A stretch of DNA of 64,000 nucleotides from Rhizobium sp. BG4 (GCF_016864575.1 NZ_CP044125.1:2958001-3022000); one strand, 5' to 3'; shown: positions 1-9,673, counted from the first letter of the stretch. Notes: generated from the letters alone by a model not told the origin. Program-made: numbers and translations.

Positions 1-1622
1 GCCTGTTCCGACATTGCCTTCACGGCTTCGAGGCCATCGTTTGCAACGACGAAATCCTGGTGCAGATGGCGAAGAAATCCGGCGGCGACCTGCTGGTTGA
101 CGGCGTTGTCCTCGACAAGCAGAACCCGCAGGCGTGGCAGATCATCGATGCCGATGCTGCATGACCGGCTGGCGGTCGCCCGTTCCGGGCCCCGGGCGAC
201 CGGTTCTGCGGGGATTTCGAACCAGAAGGTGCTGCCTTCATTGCGGACGCTCGTGACCCCTATGGTGCCGCCCAAAGCGTCGATGATTTCCTTGCAGATC
301 GTAAGCCCGAGGCCAGTTCCCCCGTATTTCCGGCCGATTGTCGCGTCGACCTGGGAGAATGGCTTGAAGAGCTTTTCCTGTCCTGCCGCATCGATGCCGA
401 TTCCTGTATCGCTGACAGCGAGCCGGATCACCGGTGCGCCATCCGCCATGCTCTTGGTCATCTTGAGGACGACGGCGCCGCCGGAGGTAAACTTGACCGC
501 GTTGCTGAGCAGATTGAGCACGACCTGACGAATGCGCGTGGCATCGGTCACGATCAAGTCCGCTTCGTCGAAATCGTCGATGTCGGCAACAAGCGTATCG
601 CCGTTTTCGGCAGCGCGATCCTGCATCATCTCAACTGCGCTCGTAATCACCTCGACAATGTTTGCCGGTGCCAGACTGACATCGATGCGGCCGCTTTCCA
701 TCTTGGCGAAATCAAGGATCTCGTTCAGGATCTCAAGCAGGGCTTCGCCAGACCGGCGGATCGTCTGCACGCCGGCCTTGGTCCGTTCCGGAAGGCCGCC
801 AAGCTCCAGCAGTTCGGCAGTGCCGAGAATCGCATTCAGCGGCGTGCGGACTTCATGGCCCATGGTCGCCATGAACTGCGATTTGGCGCGATTGCCGGCT
901 TCAGCGCTGGAATAGGCCTCACGCAGCTCCCGCACCAATCCCTCGAAAACAAGGCCTGCCGAGCGAACCGACTTGAGCTGGCGCCGAAGGCTGAACACGA
1001 GAAAGCCGACACTGGCGGCAAGCACCACGGTCAGCCCGCCGGTCTTGAGCTGCAGCATCTGCAGCGCGTCTCGCGCCTCGGCACGGTCGGTGCTTACCTT
1101 GTTGTTGACCTGGGTGAGCAGCGCTTCCGTGTTCTTCACAAGCGGCGCCATGTCGTCGGCAAAATGCTGGAGCCGGTCCCTGTCGACGTCGGCTCCTTTT
1201 GCCAAGGCGTCGAACCATGACGTTTCGGACATGACCAGCGGCTCGATTTTCTTGACGATCTCCTCAAGTTGAGGGTCCTCTGAAAGCCGCAGGTCAAAAT
1301 TCGCCCGCTTCAGGATGCTCATGCGCGAGTATAGAATGTCGTATCGGGTGGAAAGTGCCTTGGCGGCTTCCAACGAAAAGTCGCCGGTTGCAAGCATGAT
1401 GTCCGCTTCCTCATTCAGGCGGCGTGCTTCCCGGTCGAGCTGATAGACCGACCAGAGCGCGTTCTCGCGCACGCCATCCTGAAGAGCTTCGTATCGTTGA
1501 TAGATACCCGACATCAGATAGATGAGCCCGATCAAAAGAACGGTCGCGAAGGCCTGGAGCAGTGCCGTCGCCTTGCTGACCTTCCTGATCACGTCACCGT
1601 TTGCGCGGGCGCCGTCGGGCAT
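1..1622 (-). CDS. Hybrid sensor histidine kinase, C-terminus cut by window edge
   Basis: About 540 residues are visible and the gene continues beyond base 1. Order: membrane helix near residues 20-40, a periplasmic stretch of about 150 residues, a second helix near 195-212, a HisKA phosphoacceptor box (MGHEVRTPLN, His about 256), an HATPase domain with DTGIGID and GGTGLGL, and from about residue 497 a receiver domain (LRVLLVEDN). By family it senses an extracytoplasmic signal and passes phosphate through its own receiver. The start codon shares one base with the stop of the upstream periplasmic protein gene (TGATG), so the two are translationally coupled; that protein may feed the sensor its signal (inference). 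The ligand is unknown. Confidence 0.93.
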   Translation of the reverse strand, partial: MPDGARANGDVIRKVSKATALLQAFATVLLIGLIYLMSGIYQRYEALQDGVRENALWSVYQLDREARRLNEEADIMLATGDFSLEAAKALSTRYDILYSRMSILKRANFDLRLSEDPQLEEIVKKIEPLVMSETSWFDALAKGADVDRDRLQHFADDMAPLVKNTEALLTQVNNKVSTDRAEARDALQMLQLKTGGLTVVLAASVGFLVFSLRRQLKSVRSAGLVFEGLVRELREAYSSAEAGNRAKSQFMATMGHEVRTPLNAILGTAELLELGGLPERTKAGVQTIRRSGEALLEILNEILDFAKMESGRIDVSLAPANIVEVITSAVEMMQDRAAENGDTLVADIDDFDEADLIVTDATRIRQVVLNLLSNAVKFTSGGAVVLKMTKSMADGAPVIRLAVSDTGIGIDAAGQEKLFKPFSQVDATIGRKYGGTGLGLTICKEIIDALGGTIGVTSVRNEGSTFWFEIPAEPVARGPERATASRSCSIGIDDLPRLRVLLVEDNAVNQQVAAGFLRHLHQDFVVANDGLEAVKAMSEQ

Positions 1623-2122
1623 CACTTCACCTCGATCGCCTTGATCTGCCACACTGAACGCGAGAAGTATTTCTCGTTATAGAGCGAGCCGTCCTTGTCG
1701 AAGGGATAGACCAGGAAGACGGGCCCCTTGTCACGAACGGACATGACCTGGCCGTCCATGCGCGTCGCCAGCATCGTGTCGAGCTTCGTGGCATCGTCAA
1801 AAGGTACGTCTGCAGCGTAATCGTTCAGCGCCACCAGCTTGAGATCGGAGCCATGCGCACCTGCAGCGTCGAGGACTGCGCGGAAAAGCGGCCCCGAGAA
1901 TTCGACCTTGCCGGTTGTCCAGGGCGTCTCCATGCTGCCCGAGCGGCCTTGCAGCGCCTCTAGCATCTGCAGGTCGAACTGCGCGGTACCATCGACATTG
2001 GGATGATCGAGCTTTCCGGTGATCGTCAGGATGACATCCCCCTTGGGAGCATCCAGCGCGAATGAAGGCATGGGAAGGAGGGCGACGGCGGCGAATGCCA
2101 CCGAAGTGAGAAGCTGACGCAT
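1622..2122 (-). CDS. Exported molybdopterin-domain-like protein
   Basis: A 166-residue protein with a clear signal peptide (MRQLLTSVAFAAVALLPMPS, cleavage near FALD). The mature part (LTITG, then METPWTT and FSGPLFRAVLDAAG, and NDYAADVP) resembles the oxidoreductase molybdopterin-binding (SUOX/YedY-like) fold found as a stand-alone domain beside sensor kinases. A cofactor ligand cysteine is not evident, so it may be a binding or sensing domain rather than an enzyme. It is the first gene of a two-gene operon with the sensor kinase, whose ATG overlaps its stop. Family assignment is from pattern recognition and moderately sure. Confidence 0.8.
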   Translation of the reverse strand: MRQLLTSVAFAAVALLPMPSFALDAPKGDVILTITGKLDHPNVDGTAQFDLQMLEALQGRSGSMETPWTTGKVEFSGPLFRAVLDAAGAHGSDLKLVALNDYAADVPFDDATKLDTMLATRMDGQVMSVRDKGPVFLVYPFDKDGSLYNEKYFSRSVWQIKAIEVK

Positions 2123-2469
2123 GTAAACACCTTGAAAAATCAGCGGCTTTTGGCGCTGGATGTCACGACGGCATGCCTGAAAGGCGGCGTCCTATGGCTG
2201 CAACCCACGCGATGCGTAGCAGGACATAGCCGACATCATGTCGGCCTAGGCAGTGATGCCCGGACACCCCAAAACTAGGGGTCATTCCCTCACATTTCGT
2301 AAATCTGATAAAGCAAAGTCTAAACAGGACCCCATTTCTGGGGTGCGAAGGAAAAACATCGTTAAGAATAGGCTCAGCCTTAAGGTGAACGAAAAGTGTG
2401 AGCGCCGGATAGCGCTCTCCCACGCGGGCCGTATGGACCGTTTGGCAGCCTATGAATTGTGGAAATGCA
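2123..2469. other. Intergenic region upstream of the periplasmic-sensor operon
   Basis: About 350 bases between the luxR-type gene and the operon it precedes. Nothing convincingly coding is seen. It contains a small inverted repeat (ACCCCA-TTTC-TGGGGT near 2328-2343). It probably holds the promoter of the 2122-to-1 operon and the end of the luxR transcript, but I cannot place a -35/-10 pair with confidence. Confidence 0.5.
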
Positions 2470-3204
2470 TCAGGCAATAAGTCGGCGCCGGATCGCTTCG
2501 GCAATGGCCTGCGTCCTGTTGGCGGCACCGAGCTTCTTGGCGGCAGACTTTATATAGCTGTTGACGGTCTCCAGCTGATAACCGGTCGCCCTGCCGATGC
2601 CTTCGCTCGTCAAGCCAAGGCTCGCCTGGGAGAGGCATGCCATCTCTCCCTTGGAAAGGCGCATCTGCTCTGCGGCATAGCGCTCCATCAATGGCTTGGT
2701 AAATGCCGTATGGACCGCTTCGGAGACAAATTCGAGAAAACCGAGCTCGTCGTCATCGAAGGGCGTCTGGCGCGTGTAGCCGACGGCTCCGTATACGGTG
2801 TCATCGCGGAAAATCGGTACGATCGTGCGATTGTGCACGCCGAACGTTCGCTGCAGGTAAAGAAGCCGCTGCGGGACCTCGCAATGTGCGTAGACCTCGC
2901 TCTCGACGACCACCTTCGTCGATGACTTTGCCGCAAGCACAAAAGGATCGATCTGCGGGATCTTGTCGCCCATATAGGCCTCGATGAAGGCGGGCGGCAA
3001 ATCGGTATCGATGGAGAACCCCTGTCCGAAGCGATAGTGATCCACATCGAGACCGGAGATGAAAATGAAGTCGAAGGGAACGGCCTTGCGCAGCCTGTCG
3101 ATCGTGTCGTTCTGGCCAAAAGACCGATGCTTGGGCACAGACCTCAGATCGATATAGTCGTCCAGCGCATCTGGCGAGAGAACGGAGAGGGCGCTCACGG
3201 GCAT
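2470..3204 (-). CDS. LuxR-family transcriptional regulator with autoinducer-type domain
   Basis: 244 residues. Residues about 20-170 look like the autoinducer-binding domain (FIFISGLDVDHYRFGQGFS, YMGDKIPQIDPFV, then a TIVPIFRDD strand), and about 183-242 form the LuxR/GerE helix-turn-helix (LTSEGIGRATGYQLETVNSY, then KLGAANRTQAIAEA). By family it binds an acyl-homoserine lactone or a related ligand and controls promoters in the cytoplasm. No luxI-type synthase is in the window, so here it is a LuxR solo. A 9-bp-arm palindrome lies about 110 bases upstream of the start (3311-3333), suggesting autoregulation or control by a sister regulator. Start ATG 3204 fits the family length. Confidence 0.88.
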   Translation of the reverse strand: MPVSALSVLSPDALDDYIDLRSVPKHRSFGQNDTIDRLRKAVPFDFIFISGLDVDHYRFGQGFSIDTDLPPAFIEAYMGDKIPQIDPFVLAAKSSTKVVVESEVYAHCEVPQRLLYLQRTFGVHNRTIVPIFRDDTVYGAVGYTRQTPFDDDELGFLEFVSEAVHTAFTKPLMERYAAEQMRLSKGEMACLSQASLGLTSEGIGRATGYQLETVNSYIKSAAKKLGAANRTQAIAEAIRRRLIA

Positions 3205-3310
3205 TGCGAAGCACTCGATAGTTGCGGGGTCGATCCCAGTTATGGCTTTTGAGTATTAACTGAAGCTTAACAACGGCGGACGTGCGGTGTGATAAATCCG
3301 CATATGTTTG

Positions 3311-3333
3311 CACCTGAGAATCGATCTCAGGTG
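3311..3333. promoter_or_regulatory. lux-box-like palindrome upstream of luxR-type gene
   Basis: Perfect 9-bp inverted arms CACCTGAGA / TCTCAGGTG around a 5-base centre. Length and symmetry match lux-box-type operators of LuxR regulators, and it sits in the leader of such a gene. Binding by that protein is inference. Just downstream on the + strand a second inverted repeat (TGTAAAAA / TTTTTACA, 3332-3352) is present. Confidence 0.55.
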
Positions 3334-3458
3334 TAAAAAGCGTTTTTTTACAATGACTTATCAATGCGATTTCTGAGCCCGATTCAAAGTTGGTCGTTTT
3401 TCCGCCGTAGGTGTGATCCTGGATTCAGGACTATCGGCATCCCCCGGAACCTGAACAC

Positions 3459-3482
3459 AAAAAAAAGCCCGCCGAAGCGAGC
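3459..3482 (-). terminator. Rho-independent terminator after tniQ
   Basis: On the minus strand the sequence forms a 6-bp stem (GCTCGC / GCGGGC, one G-T pair) closed by a TTCG tetraloop and followed by eight T. It lies about 30 bases after the tniQ stop and ends the long transposition operon. Confidence 0.85.
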
Positions 3483-3513
3483 CTTGTGATGTCCGAATTT
3501 GTTGAAGCGAGCG

Positions 3514-5376
3514 CTATTTCCGCTTGTACCGCTGGACTTGGATCGGTGCGTCCAAGACTTCCGACCGAAGGAAGTATCGGCTCACATTGCCACAGTTTTC
3601 GTAGATCGGTCTTACCCCGATTTTGGCAAGGAGATCCAAGATTGTATTCGTATGGGTTTCGTGGAGCGCCGCCACTTCGGAAACGAGGATGTGGTCCATC
3701 TGGAAACGATCCATCGACTCCACGGTAACTGCCGACTGAAGACGACCGTTGAACGGATTGGTGATCTCGACGGTGTCGAGCAGACCGAGATTGATCAGGT
3801 ATGGAACCGTCATTGGCTTAACTCGGAGATAGGCCGATGCGTCACGTTGGTTCATCACCGCGAGTCCCGCCAACACACTCAATGTTGGGCGCACCTTCGA
3901 AAGGTAGGCGAGTGCCTCGTCACGATCAAATCGCAATGAAGAAATTGTCAGCTCGTCATTCGGTGCGATGAAAACATTTCTGAGATGCCCGCCGATGACT
4001 GCAGCAATGACATCGACGATCTCACAACCAGCGTTCTGACAGACGCGCTTGATCGGAATGACTGCCTGGTTGCTATCGCTGACGACGACATGGGCGAAGA
4101 GCACGCTGCGGAACCTGTCCAAGTCTTCTCTTCGGATGCGAGAGTAGTTGCGGGTTTCATTCCGCAACTCGACGCGTGCCAGCAAGCCTCTTTCGAGGAG
4201 CCCTGTCATGACGACCTCGGTCACGCCCAATTCCTCACGTGCCTGTCTGCTTGTGAGGGTCTTGCTTGCCGCGACGAGAATCTCATGGGCGTGTTCGACA
4301 TCGAAGTGGATCCGCCCGTTAGACAGTTTCAGATCTTCTACCAGTCCCGCTTGATGCAAAAGTTGCACAACGCGCTGCTCGTGCAAGCCGTATTCGATGC
4401 CGGCAGAGACTACGCTATGGACATAGCGTCGACTCACAGGAATGAAGCACATGTCGCCCGACGCGAACGGGAGATTGCGTTCGGCAATGTCTTGGAAAAG
4501 AGCTACCAGTTCGGCAAATTCGGCCTGCTCCGAATTGCTCCGTAGCCAGCGACCCAAAGCGCCGAAGAAGAATTTGTGCTGGCCGGAGGGACGAATTTTT
4601 CGAATGATCGCGACCACGATTTCGCGGATCGCTTGCTCGCCGTTTTTGGCGTAGTGAAATCCGATTTCACGGGGAGGGGCTGTGCGAAGATCTTGCGGGA
4701 TGAGCGCAAGGGCCGGCCGGTGGCGCTTCAGGAATTTACCGAGGTATACGCATAGATCGACCACGACATGGGTCTCGAAGCGATCGAGGTAGGGTTCAGT
4801 GAGAACCCCCATCATGCGATCCTGCGCGTAGGCGTCGACTGCGAGAAATTGGGTCGGCACCGAACATGCAGCTTCCTGTTGGATCTTCCCGGCGTTCGTG
4901 GCTACGTACCGGCAAAAGCTATCATCGGTCTTGCGAGCGAGCGTCACCTCTACGATTGGCCGACGATGGCGAATGCAATTGGTAATCGCTCGGGACAACC
5001 ATACGGCTCGCACGTAAGGCCGGGAAACGGGACGCCCGTCTCCCGTTGCAATGTCATCTACAATGCAGTTCGGGCAGTACCGGAAGCGCCGACCGCAGCG
5101 AGCCTGCTTGTTAAAGACCGCAAATCCCAGTTGCCAGTCCATCCGGCGGCGGCGGGTAGTGACGCGGTTCCTTGCGAGGTCGGCCGCGTTCTCGCCCGAC
5201 CATCTGGCCAGCTTGCTGATGGCAACCGGGTTCGCTTTCGCAAGTTCGGGCGTCTTGATGCCGGTCATCGTGGAGAACATGCGATTAGACGAGAAGCCGT
5301 TGGCGACGCTTAGCCGGTCGCATAGGCTCTTGGGAGTTTCATCGATGTGGTGGACGACAGTGACGGGAAGCGGCAT
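3514..5376 (-). CDS. tniQ: TniQ-family target-selection protein (TnsD-like length)
   Basis: 620 residues from ATG 5376, which has a good ribosome site (GGAGGA) inside the end of tniB; an in-frame upstream extension lacks support. The N-terminal TniQ domain contains the zinc motif CPNC (C101, C104) with a paired CIRH (C134, H137). The rest of the protein, about 450 residues, looks like repeated winged-helix/helix-turn-helix units (for example TSRQAREELGVTEVVMTGLL and MNQRDASAYLRVKPMTVPYL). By family it recognises the insertion target and recruits the AAA+ adaptor. The length is closer to TnsD, which binds a fixed attachment site, than to short TniQ proteins. It is the last gene of the operon and a terminator follows. 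Confidence 0.9.
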   Translation of the reverse strand: MPLPVTVVHHIDETPKSLCDRLSVANGFSSNRMFSTMTGIKTPELAKANPVAISKLARWSGENAADLARNRVTTRRRRMDWQLGFAVFNKQARCGRRFRYCPNCIVDDIATGDGRPVSRPYVRAVWLSRAITNCIRHRRPIVEVTLARKTDDSFCRYVATNAGKIQQEAACSVPTQFLAVDAYAQDRMMGVLTEPYLDRFETHVVVDLCVYLGKFLKRHRPALALIPQDLRTAPPREIGFHYAKNGEQAIREIVVAIIRKIRPSGQHKFFFGALGRWLRSNSEQAEFAELVALFQDIAERNLPFASGDMCFIPVSRRYVHSVVSAGIEYGLHEQRVVQLLHQAGLVEDLKLSNGRIHFDVEHAHEILVAASKTLTSRQAREELGVTEVVMTGLLERGLLARVELRNETRNYSRIRREDLDRFRSVLFAHVVVSDSNQAVIPIKRVCQNAGCEIVDVIAAVIGGHLRNVFIAPNDELTISSLRFDRDEALAYLSKVRPTLSVLAGLAVMNQRDASAYLRVKPMTVPYLINLGLLDTVEITNPFNGRLQSAVTVESMDRFQMDHILVSEVAALHETHTNTILDLLAKIGVRPIYENCGNVSRYFLRSEVLDAPIQVQRYKRK

Positions 5377-5380
5377 CGTG

Positions 5381-6346
5381 TCAGTCCTCCATCCCGAACC
5401 GCACGTCCGACAGGTCGATGGCACGGAAGTCCCTTGCGATGAAGATGTTTTCCTCACCGGAGAGGCCCCGGGCGCGTTCGAATTCGCGTTCGAAATCTGT
5501 CTTCGTAAGCACCCTCCGGTTACGCGCTAGCGCGCGGAACGATGCGCCTTGAATGAATTCGATCAGCTTGCCCCAGGCGCCATTCATGGAGAGGCAAAGG
5601 CGCTGTCGAAACTCGAACTTAGGGTCCAGCAATTCGTCATGCAGGGTGAGGCCGCAGAAGTTCACAGCAGTGTCAACGAGGAGTTTCTCGACCCAGGCAT
5701 CGTCCGTGTCAGGATCCATGCAATGGAAGGGGAGAGGAAATGTCCGGCGATCAATCTGGTCGTCCTTGCGCATTTCACTAATTCGAGGCATGCCGCTGAG
5801 GATCATGTGCAGATGCCAGTCTTCGCGACTGAGCATTTCTTTCACGAGATCCTGAATGGCCTCGAATGCCTTTGCAGTGTTCGATCGAACGGCGTGCTGA
5901 AGCTCGTCCAGGTGGATGAGACTGATCTGGCGTTCCCTAATCTGGATTTTAAGCTCGTTCTCGAGCTCGGGCTTCGTCCCCGCCGTTGGGAGATTCATCT
6001 CCCCGAGCAACGCTCGAATGACATCGATAGCATTTGAACACTGGCTCGAAAGTTTCAGATAGATCGCACGTGGTACGAGTTCACCATACTCATTGATGCG
6101 CGGCTGAAACTCGGGCCGTTTAGCGACTGCTTGCCTGATGGCCGTCGTCTTACCTGTCCCGGACCGGCCGTACGCAATGAATCCCCGTCGAGGAGACGCC
6201 GCCCCCATCTCGAAGTCTCTGATATTTGTGGCGATGTAGTCGACTTCATCGTCCACCAACTTATCCATCGGACTATCAATATATCTTAGGCGCACGCTCG
6301 CCCGCAGTGCGCTTAGCTTTTCATTGGTCATGATCTGGTTCGCCAT
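5381..6346 (-). CDS. tniB: TniB/TnsC-like AAA+ transposition ATPase
   Basis: 321 residues. Walker A GRSGTGKT at 60-67, Walker B ISLIHLDELQH with D147/E148, and a sensor-type LSGMPRI near 190. The family forms ATP-dependent filaments on target DNA that link TniQ to the transposase. Its start shares one base with the tnsB stop (TGATG) and tniQ follows after 4 bases, so the three are co-translated. Nothing is missing from the motifs. Confidence 0.92.
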   Translation of the reverse strand: MANQIMTNEKLSALRASVRLRYIDSPMDKLVDDEVDYIATNIRDFEMGAASPRRGFIAYGRSGTGKTTAIRQAVAKRPEFQPRINEYGELVPRAIYLKLSSQCSNAIDVIRALLGEMNLPTAGTKPELENELKIQIRERQISLIHLDELQHAVRSNTAKAFEAIQDLVKEMLSREDWHLHMILSGMPRISEMRKDDQIDRRTFPLPFHCMDPDTDDAWVEKLLVDTAVNFCGLTLHDELLDPKFEFRQRLCLSMNGAWGKLIEFIQGASFRALARNRRVLTKTDFEREFERARGLSGEENIFIARDFRAIDLSDVRFGMED

Positions 6347-8492
6347 CAGTCGTCATCCCTTCTGCGGTCGAATTTGGAAACTTTTTGGGTGGGCATCGGC
6401 GTGGGTTCGAATTCCACCGGACGAGGTCGTCCGATGGTGCCACCACGGAGATCGTCGGGCGGTGCGGTGACAGGTGCGTCCGAGCGGATCGGCGCTCCTG
6501 AAACAGGTGTGACGGCGAAGTTACGAAACAGCTGCCTGCGCTGCTTCTCCTGCTTGGCCGGGGTCAGTTCGACGGGGTCGAGCTTGGCGCGCAAAGTGGC
6601 GGCCTTGCCATTTTCGCGGTTGCGCAAAATGAAATCGCGCATGATCGGGTAGCTCTCGCCGGTCTCCGCACGTTTCAGGGCGCGCTCCTCCCTACGCGCT
6701 TCCGACCACTCCGCTTCGGTCAGGTCTGCCGGCAGGTCGCCAAGGCGGGTTTCGACTTCGACCCAGCCTCCATCGTTGCCCTTTACGACGATGCTGTTGA
6801 GATAGCCGAGGTCGTGGACGATCTCGAAGGGCTTGTCGCCGCGATCCATGTGCTGCTCGACGAGCCAGTCATTGTTGTAAGGGATGCCGTATTTCACGAT
6901 CCCGTACTGGCCGATGCTGAGAGTGTCCTTTTTTCCGAGGGCCAGGATCATGTCCATCTGCGCCGGCGGGCGCATCCAGCCGTAGCCTTCCATGCACTCG
7001 ACCAGCCTGTTGTGGGGCTCTGACCGCCAAGCGAACCGTGCCCCTTGTTGTGGTAGAGATCGCAGATTCCTTGGATGATGATCTCGTTGAACTCCGAGGC
7101 GGCCAGCGAGGCGTGCGCCCTCGGATCGTAATCGCCTTTTTCCTCGATGCTCCGGAAAGTGCGTCCGTCGAAGAACTGCGTGAACAGAGGCCCGATCGTA
7201 TGGAAGAGGCTTTCGATATGCGGACGTTTCTTCGCGTTGCCCGTTTCAGGTCTTGTCGGCTCGACGCCCAACGCCCTGAGTGCGTCGCTGGTGTCCTCCG
7301 CCAGGAAGGCTGAACCGTGGTCCATGTACATGGTGCCGAAAGGTTTGACCTTTCCGATCCATGGCGTTTCGGCGCCGGCGCATTCGGAGATGAAGGTCTT
7401 GTCCGTCATCATGAGCCGCAGCGTTTCGAGCGTTGCGCGAGAGCTGGGCGCTGGCGTGACCTTGGCCGCGAGCACGTAGCGTGTGGCTACATCGACGATG
7501 ACAACGACCCACAAGCGGATCTTCTTCAGAAGTTTCCGCTGCTTGTCCGTGAGGCCGGGGTCGGAGAGAACTCCCGCCATACCGAAGTAGACCGACATAT
7601 CGGTCAGGACCTCATCGATTTCGAGGCGCTGGCCGAGGTAGGTTTCGTCATACATCCGAAGGTGAGGCGCGAAATGCCTGAGGGCTGCCTCGAGGCCTTC
7701 GCGCGCCTGCATCACGTCGAATGCCGGGAAGGAGTCAATGATGTCGTAGAACTTCGACTTGCCGTACTGATGGAGCTGGAGTTTGCCTCCGGCCGCGCGT
7801 TCCTCGTTCTGCTTATGGATACGGGCCTTGTAGGTCTCGAAGACGTCGCTCTTGCGCGGCTTCAGCCGGCTCATGAAGCCACGGGCTTCGTTCGTAGCGA
7901 AATCGAGGCTTTCGGCCTCGTAGGTGAGGGTTCTTTTACCCGGCGCCTTGTAGCGCGGGCAGATCGAGAGGATATTGCGCTCGTACCTAATCCAGCGCTT
8001 GTAGAGCCGATTGAACGTCGAGACAGACGGGGGGAAGATTGATTTCGTGGAATCCGACCGCACAGGCCCGAGCACCTTCCGCCATTCAGGCTCGATCCAT
8101 GAGGCGAAATCGTCGCTGGATCTGTTTTTGTGCCCGTTAAGAAGGCATTCCTTGTCGTACGCGAGAAACAGGCGCTCGCGTAATCTGGCGATGCGTTTGG
8201 CATCTTCGCCGAGTTCGTCGAAACGACGTCCCTTGAACAGCAGTTCCAGATACTCGCGTTCGGGGCTCTTCGCGCCGTATGCGATTTTTGCCGTCCCCGC
8301 ATCAATGCGGGCGTTGATGTCGTCGAACTTCAGAACGAACCGGTCTTCAGGATCGTCCTCGTTGATGAACCGATATCCGTCGAAACGACGTCCGGACGGC
8401 ACGTAGCGTTCGTTGCCGATCCGCAGGACGTCGGTATCGGACAGCATCGGAACCGGATGCTGTAGGATCTTGGGGAGCTGATAGTGTTCCAC
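6346..8492 (-). CDS. tnsB: TnsB/TniA-type DDE transposase, frameshifted as given
   Basis: The reading frame breaks at the GGGG run 7014-7017 (CCCC on the coding strand). One more C joins the two parts into 715 codons, close to Tn7 TnsB length, and restores the typical Mu-transposase C-terminal join GSLGGQSP-HNRLVE. Domains: helix-turn-helix with PPSVSTFNR at 154-162, rve/DDE core with D293 (EIDE), D391 (MDHGSAF) and E427 (PHIESLF), then the Mu-C beta-barrel and a basic tail. The enzyme cuts and joins the transposon 3' ends. A programmed -1 slip on CCCC is a second possibility, but the same fault recurs in seven other genes here, so a base-calling error is more likely. Confidence 0.88.
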
Positions 8493-8545
8493 GGTAGGGT
8501 TTCCAGAAAAGGGGACAGAGGGGCGCTGGCAGCGCCCCAGTGAGG

Positions 8546-8755
8546 TCAGCGCTTGCGTCTGTTGCGACGACGTTTGTCGGGGAACCAGATCGATCCGTTG
8601 GTGAGGCCTGTAGTCAGTTCCTTGATGGTGAGAACAAGGAACCTGCCGTCTTCCACGTGCTGCAGCCGGGTGATGTGATCGATGTACCCATCAGCGAGCC
8701 AATAAAGTTCACCATCTACCGCGATGGGGTGCTGGTATCCTTCGGTGGGTTTCAT
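8546..8755 (-). CDS. Small protein between TnsA-like and TnsB genes
   Basis: 69 residues, not recognised. It has a strong ribosome site (GGGAGG) and an ATG at 8755, and lies between the nuclease and transposase genes with short gaps, so it is probably translated. The sequence has a compact beta-rich look (HPIAVDGELYWLADGYIDHI) and a strongly basic C-terminus (PDKRRRNRRKR), suggesting nucleic-acid or transposase binding. A role in the transpososome is inference from position alone. Confidence 0.7.
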   Translation of the reverse strand: MKPTEGYQHPIAVDGELYWLADGYIDHITRLQHVEDGRFLVLTIKELTTGLTNGSIWFPDKRRRNRRKR

Positions 8756-8770
8756 AGAGGCCTCCCTGGC

Positions 8771-9673
8771 TCAGCCGCGAAGTCCGGTCGCACCCCCCTC
8801 GGGGGCGAAACCGAGGAAGCTGAGTTCGGTAATCTTCTCGCCAGTCGGGGAGAACAGAACTCCGACGTCGATCAGGCGCCAGACGGCCACACGCCGGCGC
8901 TCGATCGAGGAGCAGTTCCTCAGTAGCGAGCCGAACCGGAACCAGCCGCTCTTGAGACCGAGCACGACCTTGAGAAGTTCGTCGACGTCGAGCTGATTGT
9001 GATACTCGCGCGACCAGCGGATCATCATCGCGTTCTCGGCAGCCTCGATCGTGCCATACCGTTCGGTCCGCAGAATGATCTCGTCGACTTGCCTGGAGGA
9101 CGGATCCGCGTAGATGCGCTCGATGAGCGCTTCCATTTCCTCGCGCTTTTCCTCGTGTTTCACGAGAACAGCCTGCTTGTAGCCATCGTCATAGATGACC
9201 AGAAAGTCAGCGATGTGGTCGTGTTCCCTCCCGTCGTCGTCCGAGTGCTGGAACTTCACCGCCTGCGAGTGCAGCTCGGCAACGTCGTTGCGGATACCGA
9301 TGCGGAGCGCGACCCGGTGCTCGGTCTCGCTTTCGTGATAGACGATGTTGCCCTTGTGGTAAGTCCAGCCGCGAGCCGTCTTCATGTTCTTCAATGGCGG
9401 CCTGCGCTTGGCGATACCGGCTGTCCGGTCATAGACGACACGTCGGGCACCAGGTGCCGGTGCCGGAACGCGCGCGGACGCCGGTGAAGGAACGAGAGCG
9501 GACGCAGGAGCCAGAACAAGGCGTTCCTCCGGAAGGCGAACCTTTCGACGCAGAGCAGCATCCTGCATTCCGCTGATGGGTTCGGGACGGGGACGGCGGT
9601 GATCAAGGAAGCCAAGGCCGGCGCGGCGGCGTGCAATCTTTCGGGCGACTTCTCGGGAATAGATGACGGACAT
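8771..9673 (-). CDS. tnsA: TnsA-like endonuclease
   Basis: 300 residues. An N-terminal Ala/Pro-rich linker of about 100 residues precedes the TnsA nuclease core: ESETEH (E116/E118), HIADF (D156) and AVLVKHE (K172), the E-D-xVK pattern of the restriction-enzyme-like fold. A C-terminal winged helix follows (about 230-290, ending near DVGVLF). In Tn7-like elements TnsA cuts the 5' strand so that the element moves by cut-and-paste; its presence argues against replicative co-integrate movement. It precedes tnsB in the operon. The long Pro/Ala linker before the core is unusual for the family. Confidence 0.82.
   Translation of the reverse strand: MSVIYSREVARKIARRRAGLGFLDHRRPRPEPISGMQDAALRRKVRLPEERLVLAPASALVPSPASARVPAPAPGARRVVYDRTAGIAKRRPPLKNMKTARGWTYHKGNIVYHESETEHRVALRIGIRNDVAELHSQAVKFQHSDDDGREHDHIADFLVIYDDGYKQAVLVKHEEKREEMEALIERIYADPSSRQVDEIILRTERYGTIEAAENAMMIRWSREYHNQLDVDELLKVVLGLKSGWFRFGSLLRNCSSIERRRVAVWRLIDVGVLFSPTGEKITELSFLGFAPEGGATGLRG

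Noticed and set aside
3514..5457. Longer tniQ start at 5457
   Set aside because: The extra residues are Ser/Thr-rich and overlap tniB; ATG 5376 has the ribosome site.
6993..7024. Programmed -1 frameshifting in tnsB
   Set aside because: CCCC could slip, but no classical heptamer or stimulatory hairpin was seen and seven other genes share the same fault.
7038..8042. Long plus-strand frames inside tnsB
   Set aside because: Shadows of the transposase; composition follows the opposite-strand codons.
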